This document shows positions 1 through 8,056 of a DNA stretch of 64,000 nucleotides, in pieces. This stretch comes from Vannielia litorea. Its GTDB lineage: Bacteria; Pseudomonadota; Alphaproteobacteria; Rhodobacterales; Rhodobacteraceae. The translations under genes were made by a program, and so were the position numbers. The notes under the pieces are model-generated. The model saw nothing but the letters and a program-made list of their open reading frames with translations, did no database searches and had not been told where the DNA came from. Every line of letters begins with the position of its first letter. Position 1 is the stretch's first letter. The DNA lies in NCBI RefSeq assembly GCF_019801175.1, contig NZ_JAHVJR010000001.1, forward strand, positions 2,480,001 through 2,544,000, given 5' to 3'.

Positions 1-818
1 CGGTTCTCGCCCTGCCAGTTCATCCCGGCGCGGATGCGGGTGCGGGTGTCTGTCAACTCGATGCCGTCTTCCTCGGGCAGGTAGGCCGAGGAGAAGACCT
101 TGGCGAAGTCGCCGCCGAGCAGGAAGGAGAAGCCGGAAACGGCGTTGGAGCGGATCACCTGATAGCGATGGCCGGTGGTGCTGTCGCGCGCCATCAGCGC
201 GCCTTGGCCATAGCTTCCGAAGGTCACGTCGGCACCGACGCGGGCAAAGCTCTCAACGCCGTGCTGCAGTTCGACGAAGGGGCGCAGGCGGGCGTTGCCG
301 AAGGCCAGTTCGCGGGAGAGTTCGGCGGAGACGGTGGCATAGCTGTTGTTGGGGATCTGGTCGCCCAGCACGGTGGTTTCCTCAAGGCCGAAGGTCTTGT
401 GGATCGAGTTCTGCAGCTCGCCCAGCCCGGTCTGGGGGCCGGTGAGGGTGAGGTCGACCCCGGCGCGGAAGTCGGCCGCGCCCATCTTGGAGTAGCTGTG
501 CACGCCGAAGGTGAGAGCCCCGGCAAAGCGGCGGTCGTCGGCGGCGGGCGAGGTGAGGCTCTGCGGCGCGATCAGCTCGGAGCGTAGACGAAACTCCAGC
601 AACTGGCCGAAACGGTCAGGCGCCGCGCCCTCCCAGTCGGGGCCATAGGCGATGCTCAGGGTGTAGGCGCCGGTGCGCCAGCGGTCGTAGCCATCGCCCA
701 GCACGTCGTTGGTAAAGAGCCGGCCCCAGCCCAGCAGCGCCCGGTCGGCAGCCTGGGCCGGCGCAGCGAGACCGGAAAGGGAGGCGAGAAGAGCGATCAC
801 TCGGAGGGCGGATTTCAT
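1..818 (-). CDS. LpxR-family (DUF2219) outer-membrane lipid A deacylase-like protein, 3' end outside window
   Basis: The reading frame is open from an ATG at 816-818 to the window edge (272 codons), so the C-terminus is missing. Residues 1-23 form a signal peptide ending near AQA-AD. The mature part has the LpxR-type start, with N37-D38 in GRLFTNDVL and D45-R46 followed by a TGAYTLS strand, and a single H140 in QNSIHKTFG that matches the family catalytic-histidine region. In the family these beta-barrels remove the 3'-acyloxyacyl group from lipid A at the cell surface. Alternating polar/apolar strands in the rest fit a barrel. The activity is inferred; the family call is from motif recognition. 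The gene is divergent from the CoA-transferase at 968. Confidence 0.75.
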   Translation of the reverse strand, partial: MKSALRVIALLASLSGLAAPAQAADRALLGWGRLFTNDVLGDGYDRWRTGAYTLSIAYGPDWEGAAPDRFGQLLEFRLRSELIAPQSLTSPAADDRRFAGALTFGVHSYSKMGAADFRAGVDLTLTGPQTGLGELQNSIHKTFGLEETTVLGDQIPNNSYATVSAELSRELAFGNARLRPFVELQHGVESFARVGADVTFGSYGQGALMARDSTTGHRYQVIRSNAVSGFSFLLGGDFAKVFSSAYLPEEDGIELTDTRTRIRAGMNWQGEN

Positions 819-967
819 CGTTTCAGACCGTGTTGGAGAGCTTTTGCCCTCAATACGTGCAACCCCGGCGTGTCAGAAAGAGGAAAGGTAAAAGCTGAGT
901 GTGAAACGCAGTGTTTCCGCAACAGCGCGGCGGCGCTAGGGTGGCGCGAACAAGCAAGGGAGGCAGG

Positions 968-2077
968 ATGAAACCGCTGGAAGGGCTGAAGGTTGTCGAG
1001 ATGGCGCGAATCCTCGCCGGGCCGTGGATCGGACAGGCGCTGGCCGATCTGGGCGCGGAGGTGATCAAGCTGGAGAGCCCGGAGGGGGATGACACCCGGC
1101 GCTGGGGCCCGCCTTTCGTGGAGCGGGACGGCGACGTGAGCGCGGCCTATTTCTACTCAGCGAACCGGGGCAAGGTGAGCGAGGTCGTGGACTTTCGCAC
1201 GCCCGAGGGGCAGGCGCGGGTGCGCGAGTTGGTCGGCAGCGCAGACATTCTGATCGAGAACTTCAAGGTTGGCGGGCTGGCGAAATATGGGCTTGATTAC
1301 GCCAGCCTGGCGGAGGTGAACCCGGCGCTGATTTACTGCTCTGTCACCGGCTTCGGGCAGGACGGCCCTTATGCCAAGCGGGCGGGATACGACTACCTTT
1401 TGCAGGGCATGAGCGGGTTGATGGATATCACCGGCGATCCGGAGGGAGAGCCGACGCGGTTTGGCGTGGCGGTGACGGATATCGTGACCGGGCTTTACTC
1501 CACCATCGGTATCCTCGCCGCGGTGGAGCAGCGGCACCGGACAGGGCGGGGGCAGCATATTGATATGTCCCTGCTGGACTGCGCGGTGGCCATGCTGGCG
1601 AACCAGGGGATGAACTACCTTGCCACCGGGGTGCCACCACAGCGGACCGGATCTTGGCATCGCAACCTCGGCCCCTATCAGGTGGTTCCGGTGAAGGACG
1701 GGCATATCATCATCGCGGTGGGCAATGACGGGCAGTTCCGCCGGTTTTGCGATGTCCTTGGGCTGGACGGGCTGGCCGATGACCCGAGGTTCTCGACCAA
1801 TCCGGGCCGGGTGACCAACCGCGAGGCACTGACGCCGCTGATCGAGGCGGTTACGGCGGGCTGGGAGAAGGCGGCGCTGCTGGCGGCCTTCGAAGCGGCC
1901 ACGGTGCCGGCCGGGCCGATCAACGATGTGGGCGAGGCGCTGGCCGACCCGCAGGTGATGGCACGCGGCATGCAGATCGCGCCCGAGGGGGTGCCGGGGC
2001 TGCGCGGGCCGTGGAAGTTTTCGGACGCGGAGCTGGCGCTGGAGCGCACCGCACCGGTGCTGCCGAAGGCCGAATGA
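968..2077 (+). CDS. CaiB/BaiF family CoA-transferase (class III)
   Basis: A 369-residue protein. The ATG at 968 was chosen because it follows GGGAGGCAGG; the frame is open further upstream but without a ribosome site. The N-terminus MKPLEGLKVVEMARILAGPW and the motif GADVIKLE-like GAEVIKLESPEGDD are diagnostic of family III CoA-transferases, as are IENFKVGGLAKYGLDY (catalytic Asp region) and YCSVTGFGQDGPYAKRAGYD. These enzymes move CoA between carboxylic acids, as in formyl-CoA:oxalate or carnitine CoA-transferases. The substrate cannot be told from this sequence, and the neighbours (LpxR-like, trpA) do not help. Spacing to trpA is 67 bases, so co-transcription is possible. Confidence 0.9.
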   Translation: MKPLEGLKVVEMARILAGPWIGQALADLGAEVIKLESPEGDDTRRWGPPFVERDGDVSAAYFYSANRGKVSEVVDFRTPEGQARVRELVGSADILIENFKVGGLAKYGLDYASLAEVNPALIYCSVTGFGQDGPYAKRAGYDYLLQGMSGLMDITGDPEGEPTRFGVAVTDIVTGLYSTIGILAAVEQRHRTGRGQHIDMSLLDCAVAMLANQGMNYLATGVPPQRTGSWHRNLGPYQVVPVKDGHIIIAVGNDGQFRRFCDVLGLDGLADDPRFSTNPGRVTNREALTPLIEAVTAGWEKAALLAAFEAATVPAGPINDVGEALADPQVMARGMQIAPEGVPGLRGPWKFSDAELALERTAPVLPKAE

Positions 2078-2144
2078 GCCATCGGCCCTTGCCACCCGCG
2101 CGGCCTTGCGGCAAACCACCCCGAGCACGAAGTGGAGCCCAGCA

Positions 2145-2936
2145 ATGACCCGTATCGACGACACCTTCGCCCGCCTCAAGTCCGAGGGCAAAAAGGCCTT
2201 TGTCGCCTATGTCATGGCCGGTGACCCGGATTTCGATACCTCGCTGGAGATCGTGAAGAGCCTGCCGGGCGCGGGGGTGGACATCATCGAGCTGGGCGCG
2301 CCCTTCACCGACCCGATGGCCGATGGACCGACCATCCAGCTGGCCGGCCAGCGCGCGCTGGAGGCCGGGATGACCATGGACCGGACGCTGGAGATGGTGC
2401 GCGCGTTCCGGGCCGAGAACACGACCACCCCGATCGTGCTGATGGGCTACTACAACCCGATCTACAGCCGGGGCGTGGACACCTTCCTCGCCGAGGCCAA
2501 GGAGGCGGGCGTGGACGGGCTGATCGTGGTGGATCTGCCGCCGGAGGAGGATGACGAGTTGTGCATCCCGGCGCAGGCGGCGGGGCTCAACTTCATCCGG
2601 CTGGCGACGCCCACGACCGACGACAAGCGCCTGCCGAAGGTGCTGCAGAACACCTCCGGCTTTGTCTATTACGTGTCGATCACCGGGATCACCGGATCGG
2701 CCGAGGCGCAGGCGGGAGATGTGGCCCCCGAGGTGGCGCGGATCAAGGCGCAGACCGATCTGCCGGTGATCGTGGGCTTCGGGATCAAGACCCCCGAGAC
2801 CGCCCGTGGCATCGCCTCGGTCGCCGATGGCGCCGTGGTCGGCTCGGCGATCGTGGCGCAGATTGCCGAGGGCAAGCCTGCGGCTGAGGTGACCGCCTTT
2901 GTGAAGAGCCTTGCGGAGGGCGCGCATTCGGCCTGA
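2145..2936 (+). CDS. trpA: Tryptophan synthase alpha chain
   Basis: A 263-residue TIM barrel that cleaves indole-3-glycerol phosphate to indole and glyceraldehyde 3-phosphate, feeding indole to TrpB. The start at 2145 gives MTRIDDTFARLKSEGKKAF, the usual family N-terminus, and places the catalytic residues E49 and D60 at the same positions as in the Salmonella enzyme (VDIIELGAPFTDPMADGP). The phosphate-binding GFGIKTPE and GSAIV segments are present near residues 210-240. trpB is not next to it here. An intrinsic terminator lies 28 bases after the stop. Confidence 0.98.
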   Translation: MTRIDDTFARLKSEGKKAFVAYVMAGDPDFDTSLEIVKSLPGAGVDIIELGAPFTDPMADGPTIQLAGQRALEAGMTMDRTLEMVRAFRAENTTTPIVLMGYYNPIYSRGVDTFLAEAKEAGVDGLIVVDLPPEEDDELCIPAQAAGLNFIRLATPTTDDKRLPKVLQNTSGFVYYVSITGITGSAEAQAGDVAPEVARIKAQTDLPVIVGFGIKTPETARGIASVADGAVVGSAIVAQIAEGKPAAEVTAFVKSLAEGAHSA

Positions 2937-2964
2937 GGTCTGAGCGCGTAGCGGCGAGTTTTAG

Positions 2965-2991
2965 GCCCGCGCCTGATGGCGCGGGCTTTTT
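2965..2991 (+). terminator. Intrinsic terminator of trpA
   Basis: A perfect 9-bp stem, GCCCGCGCC and GGCGCGGGC, with a TGAT loop is followed at once by TTTTT. It sits 28 bases after the trpA stop and points the same way. Confidence 0.9.
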
Positions 2992-3008
2992 GCATGTTGG
3001 AGCGGCGG

Positions 3009-3437
3009 TCAGGCGGGCTGGAACTTCTTGCGGGCGTGATAGGTCAGCGCACTGGCCATGAGCATTCGCAGCGCGTCGGTCGGCAGCGCCTCGCCCGCCT
3101 CAAAGAGCACGCCGCGGTTGCCGTCAAATCGGAAGCCCTCGGGGAAGAGCGCGCGAAAATCGGGGATGATCCGGGTCGCGCAATGTACGAAGACCCCGAG
3201 ACTACCCTGTTTTGAGACCGCCAGCCGCAGTGGGGAGCCTGCTTTGGTTTCAGCCGTGACATAGGCGGGCTGGCCCCATTTCAGGCATTCCTCCAGCGCC
3301 CCCACCCCCGGCGTGGCCTCGGCCACCTCGAAGACCAGCGCGCGCAAGTTGAGCAGCGCCTCGCGCACGGCTTCGGGAAAGCCCTCGTAAACGGCGGCGA
3401 CATCTTCACTGGCAAAGGGGGGCTGGGCCTTGAGCAT
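3009..3437 (-). CDS. DUF1801 domain protein
   Basis: A 142-residue soluble protein. The segments RALVFEVAEATPGVGALEECLKWGQPAYV and GVFVHCATRIIPDFRALFPEGFRFDGNR resemble the DUF1801 (YdhG-like) fold, whose function is not established. It starts 41 bases after the stop of the LAS-peptidase gene on the same strand, so it may be the last gene of the deacetylase operon. The start at 3437 is an ATG; no stronger start is seen. Function unknown. Confidence 0.8.
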   Translation of the reverse strand: MLKAQPPFASEDVAAVYEGFPEAVREALLNLRALVFEVAEATPGVGALEECLKWGQPAYVTAETKAGSPLRLAVSKQGSLGVFVHCATRIIPDFRALFPEGFRFDGNRGVLFEAGEALPTDALRMLMASALTYHARKKFQPA

Positions 3438-3478
3438 GGCACCACTCTTTGCCTGCCGCGGGTGTCTGGCAAGAGAAT

Positions 3479-4219
3479 TCAGAGCTGGAGGTGGATGTGA
3501 TCATCATGCCGGGCGGCGCGGCAGCCCTGAAAGCGCACCTTGGGGCCTGCGCCGTGGCGCGCGGCCAGATGCGGCTCGACGAAAACCTTGCCAACGCGCG
3601 GATCCGCCTCGAGCAGGGCGAGAGCTGTGGTGAGGCGCGGGCTGTCGAGCGCCATGTCGCGCCAGAGCGGCTGGAGGAGGGAGAGGTTCCAGCGGAGGCT
3701 GGGGAAGCCGGGGGTGCAGCTGGTCGGGCCGTCCTCGAAGGCGAAGTAGCCCAGTGGAGAGCGGGTGCGGGCCGGGGCGTAGCCTTGGGCATTGCGATAA
3801 CAGAAGGCGAGGTCGGCCTTTTCGCCATCGTCATGGGAGAGGTGCGGCAGGAGCGGCAGGCCCGTGGCGGGGAAGCCCGCATCCAGCATCAGGGTGACGG
3901 TGCCGGGGTGGGCGCGGGCCATGTCGGCGGCGAAGCGCTCCAGCACATCGGCCAGCTCGGGGGTAACATAGGTGCGGTTCATCGCACAGTAGAGGCCCTT
4001 CGCCCGCAGCGGCTCGCCCCAGCAGGGTACGGGCTGGCGGCCCCAGAGCGGCGCGGCGACCCAAAGGGCGGCGGAGAGCGCGAGGTAGAGCGCGGCGAAG
4101 GCCAGCCAACGGCGGCGGAAGAATAGCGCTGCGAGCCAGGCCGCGCCGCCGGTGAAGGTGAGCGCGGTGAGCAGGAGGGCGGCAGCGAGGTGGAGTGCCG
4201 CGAAGGCCCAGCGGCTCAC
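3479..4219 (-). CDS. Membrane-anchored LAS-type (MepA/M15-like) putative peptidoglycan endopeptidase
   Basis: A 246-residue protein starting with GTG; its GTGA overlaps the stop of the upstream deacetylase gene, so translation is coupled. Two hydrophobic segments (about 7-34 and 38-58) anchor the N-terminus. The rest carries LAS metallopeptidase signatures: S-H-x6-D at H129/D136 (LSHDDGEKADLAF) and the C-terminal HDDHIH with H241/H243, as in MepA and D-Ala-D-Ala peptidases. Such enzymes cut peptide cross-links in murein, here presumably facing the periplasm. Overall similarity to MepA is limited to the metal-site motifs, so peptidase activity is inferred. A histidine-rich PHLAARHG just before the end may add to the site. 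Confidence 0.7.
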   Translation of the reverse strand: MSRWAFAALHLAAALLLTALTFTGGAAWLAALFFRRRWLAFAALYLALSAALWVAAPLWGRQPVPCWGEPLRAKGLYCAMNRTYVTPELADVLERFAADMARAHPGTVTLMLDAGFPATGLPLLPHLSHDDGEKADLAFCYRNAQGYAPARTRSPLGYFAFEDGPTSCTPGFPSLRWNLSLLQPLWRDMALDSPRLTTALALLEADPRVGKVFVEPHLAARHGAGPKVRFQGCRAARHDDHIHLQL

Positions 4220-5319
4220 AGCCCGGCGGCCTCGGCCTGTGCGGTGATTATGCTTTCGACGAAGGCATCGAACTCCGGGCCTGGTTGCCGCTTTGCGAGC
4301 GTTTCGGCCAGTGGGTCGGGCACGCGGATGGCCGAACCGGAGAGCGCCTCCAGCGTGGCGTGGCCGAGGAAGGGGACATGCGCCTCCGAATAGCCGCCCT
4401 CGTGGACCAGAACGAGCTTGCCGCCGCAGATCTCCCCGGCCAGCGCCTTCACCCGCAGGGTCATCTTGCGGAAGGTCTCGGAGGTGCAGAACATGCGGCC
4501 CAGCGGGTCCATCGCGCCGGCGTCATAGCCGCAGGCCACGATGATCAGATCGGGGGCATGGGCGCGGATCGCTGGGAGGGCCAGCCTGTCGATCGCGGCG
4601 AGATAGCCCGCGTGGCCCACGCCGGGCGGCAGAGGAATGTTCAGGTTGGCCCCCTGCCCTGCGCCCTCGCCCCGATGAGTGGCGCTGCCGGTATCGAGTG
4701 GGTAGTTGCGCTCCTGATGGATCGAGACGGTCAGCACATCGCCCCGGTCCCAGAAGCAGGCCTCGGTTCCGTTGCCGTGGTGCACATCCCAGTCGAGCAC
4801 GGCCACGCGCTGCGCCCGCCCCTCGGCCTGCGCGGCCTCGATGGCGATGGCGATGTTGGCCATGAGGCAAAAGCCGTTAGGCCAGTCGGGCTTGCAATGG
4901 TGGCCGGGCGGGCGGGAGAGGCTGTAGGCGTTGTCCAGCTCGCCCTTGCAGACGGCGCGAACCGCTTCAGTGGCCAGCCCGGCGGAGAGCGCCGCCACCT
5001 CGTAGCCGCCGCGCCCGAAGGGGGTGCGCAGGCCAAGCTCGCCGCCGCCCGCATCGGACATCGTCTTGAAGGCATTGAGGTAGGCCGCGGGATGGACGCG
5101 CAGGAGCTCCTCCCGCGTGGCTTCCGCCGCGCCGCGCAGTTCAAGCTCGGCGGCAAGGCCCGAGACGCTCATAAGGTTCTTCAGCCGCCGCTTGGTCTCC
5201 GGCCCGTCGGGCAGGCCGCCCGCGCCGGGCTGCACGAAGCCGCCGACCGGCAGCGTGAGGGCATAGTCGCCGCCGTGGTGCCAGAAACACCGCTCATCCC
5301 AGAAAAATCCCGTTGCCAT
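4216..5319 (-). CDS. Class II histone deacetylase-like (acetylpolyamine/acetoin-type) amidohydrolase
   Basis: A 367-residue zinc amidohydrolase. The ATG at 5319 follows GGAGG on the minus strand. Recognisable arginase/deacetylase-fold motifs are SRPPGHHCKPDWPNGFC (H140/H141), VAVLDWDVHHGNG (zinc ligands D178, H180) and VACGYDAGAMDP (D266). Bacterial members remove acetyl groups from polyamines or other small amides, or from lysine side chains; the true substrate here is unknown. It is the first gene of a minus-strand operon and is coupled by a 4-base overlap to a membrane LAS peptidase. That pairing would suit deacylation or hydrolysis of cell-wall-derived molecules, but this is inference only. 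Confidence 0.93.
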   Translation of the reverse strand: MATGFFWDERCFWHHGGDYALTLPVGGFVQPGAGGLPDGPETKRRLKNLMSVSGLAAELELRGAAEATREELLRVHPAAYLNAFKTMSDAGGGELGLRTPFGRGGYEVAALSAGLATEAVRAVCKGELDNAYSLSRPPGHHCKPDWPNGFCLMANIAIAIEAAQAEGRAQRVAVLDWDVHHGNGTEACFWDRGDVLTVSIHQERNYPLDTGSATHRGEGAGQGANLNIPLPPGVGHAGYLAAIDRLALPAIRAHAPDLIIVACGYDAGAMDPLGRMFCTSETFRKMTLRVKALAGEICGGKLVLVHEGGYSEAHVPFLGHATLEALSGSAIRVPDPLAETLAKRQPGPEFDAFVESIITAQAEAAGL

Positions 5320-5354
5320 ATCGCCCTCCGTCGCGGCCCGTGGCACTGAGTGCC

Positions 5355-5624
5355 ATGGCCAAACCGCGAATGCAAAAGGGCATGCTCGCCCGGCGCGCCA
5401 CCCCCGGCGCCACCTTCGCGGTGCGGGTGACACCCAATGCGCGGGCCGATGCGGTGATCGTGGAGGGCGACCGGCTGAAAATCACCACCACCGCCACGCC
5501 TGAAGGCGGCAAGGCCAATGCCGCGGTCACCAAGCTGCTCGCCCATGCCCTCGGCGTCGCCCCGAGCCGCCTGACCCTCACCGCAGGCGCCACAAGTCGC
5601 GACAAGACGTTCAGGCTGGACTGA
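5355..5624 (+). CDS. DUF167 family protein (YggU-like)
   Basis: An 89-residue protein divergent from the deacetylase. The motif ATFAVRVTPNARADAV followed by LKITTTATPEGGKANAAVTKLLAHALGV is the conserved DUF167 core, and the SRLTLTAGATSRDKTFRL end also fits. The biochemical role of the family is not established. The ATG at 5355 was preferred over the earlier in-frame codon at 5313, which lies inside the deacetylase start region; MQKGML at 5370 is an alternative. Confidence 0.88.
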   Translation: MAKPRMQKGMLARRATPGATFAVRVTPNARADAVIVEGDRLKITTTATPEGGKANAAVTKLLAHALGVAPSRLTLTAGATSRDKTFRLD

Positions 5625-5632
5625 GCCTGTTC

Positions 5633-5713
5633 ATTTTCTTGCTGAAAATATTCCCGGGGGGTGTGGGGGGCTGGCCCCCCACTGAAAGACGCGGTGTGGG
5701 GGCTGGCCCCCAC
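5633..5713. repeat. Composite intergenic palindrome: AT hairpin plus two tandem G/C hairpins
   Basis: Between convergent DUF167 and pth lie three hairpins. The first is ATTTTC-ttgct-GAAAAT at 5633-5649. The second is GTGGGGGG-ctgg-CCCCCCAC at 5663-5682. The third is GTGGGGG-ctgg-CCCCCAC at 5696-5713, so the last two are near-identical tandem copies about 32 bases apart. No T-tract follows on either strand. It may end transcripts from both sides or be a dispersed intergenic repeat; this layout is one I associate with Rhodobacteraceae intergenic regions. Confidence 0.7.
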
Positions 5714-5716
5714 TGC

Positions 5717-6391
5717 TTACCGGAACTTGTCCACCAGCCGTTGGAGGGGCGAGCGCGCATCGGGCTCCGGCTCAGGTGTCGCCTCAGGGGCCTTCTCCAC
5801 CACCGGCTTCTTCTCCGCCTTGGCGGGCTGCATCCGCCGGGCCACGGCGTTCATGAAACGCCCGGCATCGCCCGCCGCCAGCTCGCCCGCGCCGTCGGAG
5901 ATGCCGCGCAGCATGTCGTCGAGCCACTCGGCGTCGTGCTTGGCGAAGTCTTTCAGCACCCAGCCCGGCACCGCCTCCTTGCGGCCGGGGTGGCCGACAC
6001 CCATGCGAACGCGGTCATAATGCGGGCCGATGTGATCGTGGATCGAGCGCAGCCCATTGTGGCCCGCGTGGCCGCCGCCCGCCTTGCAGCGCAGCTTGCC
6101 GGGGGCGAGGTCGATCTCGTCGTGGAACACGGTCACATCGGGCGGCTCAAGCTTGAAGAAGCGCATGGCCTCGCCAACGGACTGGCCGGAAAGGTTCATG
6201 AAGGTCATGGGCTTCAGCAGCACGATCTTTTCGGAGCCGAAGCGTCCCTCGCTCATCTCGGCCTGAAACTTCGCCCGCCACGGGCCGAAGCCATGATCCG
6301 AGGCGATCCGGTCCAGCGCCATGAAGCCGATGTTGTGCCGGTTGCCTGCGTATTTTTCGCCCGGATTGCCGAGGCCGACCCAGAGTTGCAT
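5717..6391 (-). CDS. pth: Peptidyl-tRNA hydrolase
   Basis: A 224-residue enzyme that frees tRNA from stalled peptidyl-tRNA. The N-terminal GLGNPGEKYAGNRHNIGF holds the catalytic H19. FMNLSG (N66) and VFHDEIDL (D91), with GGGHAGHNGLRS further on, complete the active site and tRNA-binding groove. It is about 30 residues longer than the E. coli enzyme owing to a low-complexity basic/acidic tail (roughly 185-224, rich in K, E, P and A). Long tails are common in alphaproteobacterial Pth. rplY, often its operon partner, lies separately at 8057. Confidence 0.97.
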   Translation of the reverse strand: MQLWVGLGNPGEKYAGNRHNIGFMALDRIASDHGFGPWRAKFQAEMSEGRFGSEKIVLLKPMTFMNLSGQSVGEAMRFFKLEPPDVTVFHDEIDLAPGKLRCKAGGGHAGHNGLRSIHDHIGPHYDRVRMGVGHPGRKEAVPGWVLKDFAKHDAEWLDDMLRGISDGAGELAAGDAGRFMNAVARRMQPAKAEKKPVVEKAPEATPEPEPDARSPLQRLVDKFR

Positions 6392-6468
6392 GCTGTGCTC
6401 CCTTTGCGGCGTTCAATGCCTTGCCTGCGCGGGAAAATCTACCCTTCGCGGGGCCGGAGTGCCGCCGG

Positions 6469-7110
6469 TCAGCCCGGCAGGCCCGGGTCGGAGGCCGTGA
6501 CCACGGGATGCTCGCGCATTCGCGCCCACCAGTCCGAGAGCGCCGGGAAGCGCCCCAGCATCGCCGCCCCGGCCTCGGCCCGGGTGAAGGCGTCAATCAT
6601 TGGGACGAGGTGGCAGTCGGCACGGCTGAGCGGGCCAGTGAGCACCATGCCCTCGGCGGCGATGGCCTCCAGCGCCGCCAGCGGGCGGGGTGCCACGCGC
6701 AGCCCTTCGGCCACAACCTCGGCGCTGCCTTGGTGGCCCTCGGCGGGGCGGAACACGGCGTGGGAAAAGACCTGCCGGACCAGCGGCACATAGGCGTAGG
6801 CATCGACGATGCCGATGACCTGCGTTGCCCGCGCCGCGCCGCGCGCGCCCTCGGGCATCAGCGGCGGGCCAGCGAAGGCGCGGTCGACGTAGCCGGTGAT
6901 CGCCGCTGTTTCGTAGAGGGTGAAGCTGCCGTGCGCCAGTACCGGCACGCGGCCAAAGGGGTTGAGCGCCATCAGCCCCGCGCGGCCCGCTTCGTCGAAG
7001 GGGTTCACCTCGACCTCGGCCCATTCCGCGCCCTTCAGCGCCAGCGCCATCCGGGCGGCGCGCATGTAGACGCTGAAGTGGTAGCCATGCAGGGTGAGGT
7101 CATCGGCCAT
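6469..7110 (-). CDS. Glutathione S-transferase family protein
   Basis: A 213-residue protein. The N-terminal thioredoxin-like domain shows HGYHFSVYMRAARMALALKG, the cis-proline loop FGRVPVL and the glutathione gamma-glutamyl contact LYETAAITGYVDR. The rest is the all-helical C-terminal domain, including GPLSRADCHLVPMIDAF, the GST N-capping region. Substrate unknown. The start at 7108-7110 was chosen because MADDLTLHG is the natural N-terminus of the fold; the frame runs further upstream into the map leader. It is divergent from map. Confidence 0.9.
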   Translation of the reverse strand: MADDLTLHGYHFSVYMRAARMALALKGAEWAEVEVNPFDEAGRAGLMALNPFGRVPVLAHGSFTLYETAAITGYVDRAFAGPPLMPEGARGAARATQVIGIVDAYAYVPLVRQVFSHAVFRPAEGHQGSAEVVAEGLRVAPRPLAALEAIAAEGMVLTGPLSRADCHLVPMIDAFTRAEAGAAMLGRFPALSDWWARMREHPVVTASDPGLPG

Positions 7111-7186
7111 TGGCAACGCTCCGTTTTGCCCTACCCTAACGCCGCGCGGGACCGCCGCGCCAGCCCCGGCGGAAGGAGCCAGAGAG

Positions 7187-7933
7187 ATGACGATCACCCA
7201 TGAGGACGAGCTGGACGGGCTGCGCGAGATCGGCAGGATCGTGGCCGAGGTGCTGCGCGACATGGGCCGCGCGCTGGAGCCGGGCATGACCACCGCCGAG
7301 CTGGACGCGATCGGCGCGGCGCAGATCGAGCGGGAGGGCGCTGTCTCGGCCCCGAAGGCGGTGTACGGCTTTCCGGGCGAGACCTGCATCAGCGTGGGCG
7401 CGGAGATTGCCCACGGTATCCCCGGCAGCCGGGTGATCGGTGCGGGCGATCTGGTGAACATCGACGTGTCGGCCTCGAAGGGCGGGTTCTTCGCCGATAC
7501 CGGCGCGAGTTTTACCGTGCCGCCGGTGCGGCCCTCGCTGGAGCGGCTCTGCCGGGATGGTCGAAAGGCCTGCCGGATCGGGGTGGCGCAGGTGAAGGCC
7601 GGGCGGCCATTGGCGGGCATCGGCAAGGCGGTGGGGCGGTTTGCCGAGGCGGGAGGCTACACGCTGGTTCAGAACCTCGCCAGCCACGGCACCGGGCGGG
7701 CGCTGCATGAATATCCCGAGGAGATTGCCACATGGCCCAGCCGCGACCGGCGGAGGATCACCGATGGGCTGGTGATGACGGTGGAGCCGTTCCTCTCACG
7801 CGGGGCACTCTGGGCGGAGGACGGCGGCGATGGTTGGACACTACTGAGCCACCCCCGGGCGGAGACTGTGCAATATGAGCACACGGTGGTGGCGACGCGC
7901 GGCAAGCCGGTGGTGGTGACGCTGCCGGGGTAA
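7187..7933 (+). CDS. map: Type I methionine aminopeptidase
   Basis: A 248-residue pita-bread metalloprotease that removes the initiator methionine from new proteins. All metal and catalytic positions are visible: H76 (AEIAHGIPG), D93 (NIDVSASKGG), D104 (FADTGASF), H167 (SHGTGRALHEYP), E200 (MTVEPF) and E231 (QYEHTVV). The ATG at 7187 follows GGAAGGAG. The position-171 region reads HGTGR where the commonest type I form is HGIGR, a conservative change. It is monocistronic here. Confidence 0.95.
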   Translation: MTITHEDELDGLREIGRIVAEVLRDMGRALEPGMTTAELDAIGAAQIEREGAVSAPKAVYGFPGETCISVGAEIAHGIPGSRVIGAGDLVNIDVSASKGGFFADTGASFTVPPVRPSLERLCRDGRKACRIGVAQVKAGRPLAGIGKAVGRFAEAGGYTLVQNLASHGTGRALHEYPEEIATWPSRDRRRITDGLVMTVEPFLSRGALWAEDGGDGWTLLSHPRAETVQYEHTVVATRGKPVVVTLPG

Positions 7934-8005
7934 GGCGTACAAGCGGGGCCGCTCTGTTGGCTCGCCAATGGGGACTGCGGGCCATGGAAGCCTGACATCC
8001 CAAGC

Positions 8006-8033
8006 AAAAAGGGCGCTCCGAGGAGCGCCCTTT
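8006..8033 (-). terminator. Intrinsic terminator of rplY
   Basis: A 12-bp stem, AAAGGGCGCTCC and GGAGCGCCCTTT, with a GA loop. On the minus strand it is followed by TTTTTGC, about 24 bases past the rplY stop. On the plus strand only three T residues follow, so it may weakly serve map as well. Confidence 0.88.
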
Positions 8034-8056
8034 CGTATTCCGTCATCGCGGGAGGA

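Noticed and set aside
4195..5349. A 384-codon plus-strand frame opposite the deacetylase
   Set aside because: It is antisense to a gene with complete catalytic motifs and has no features of a protein family.
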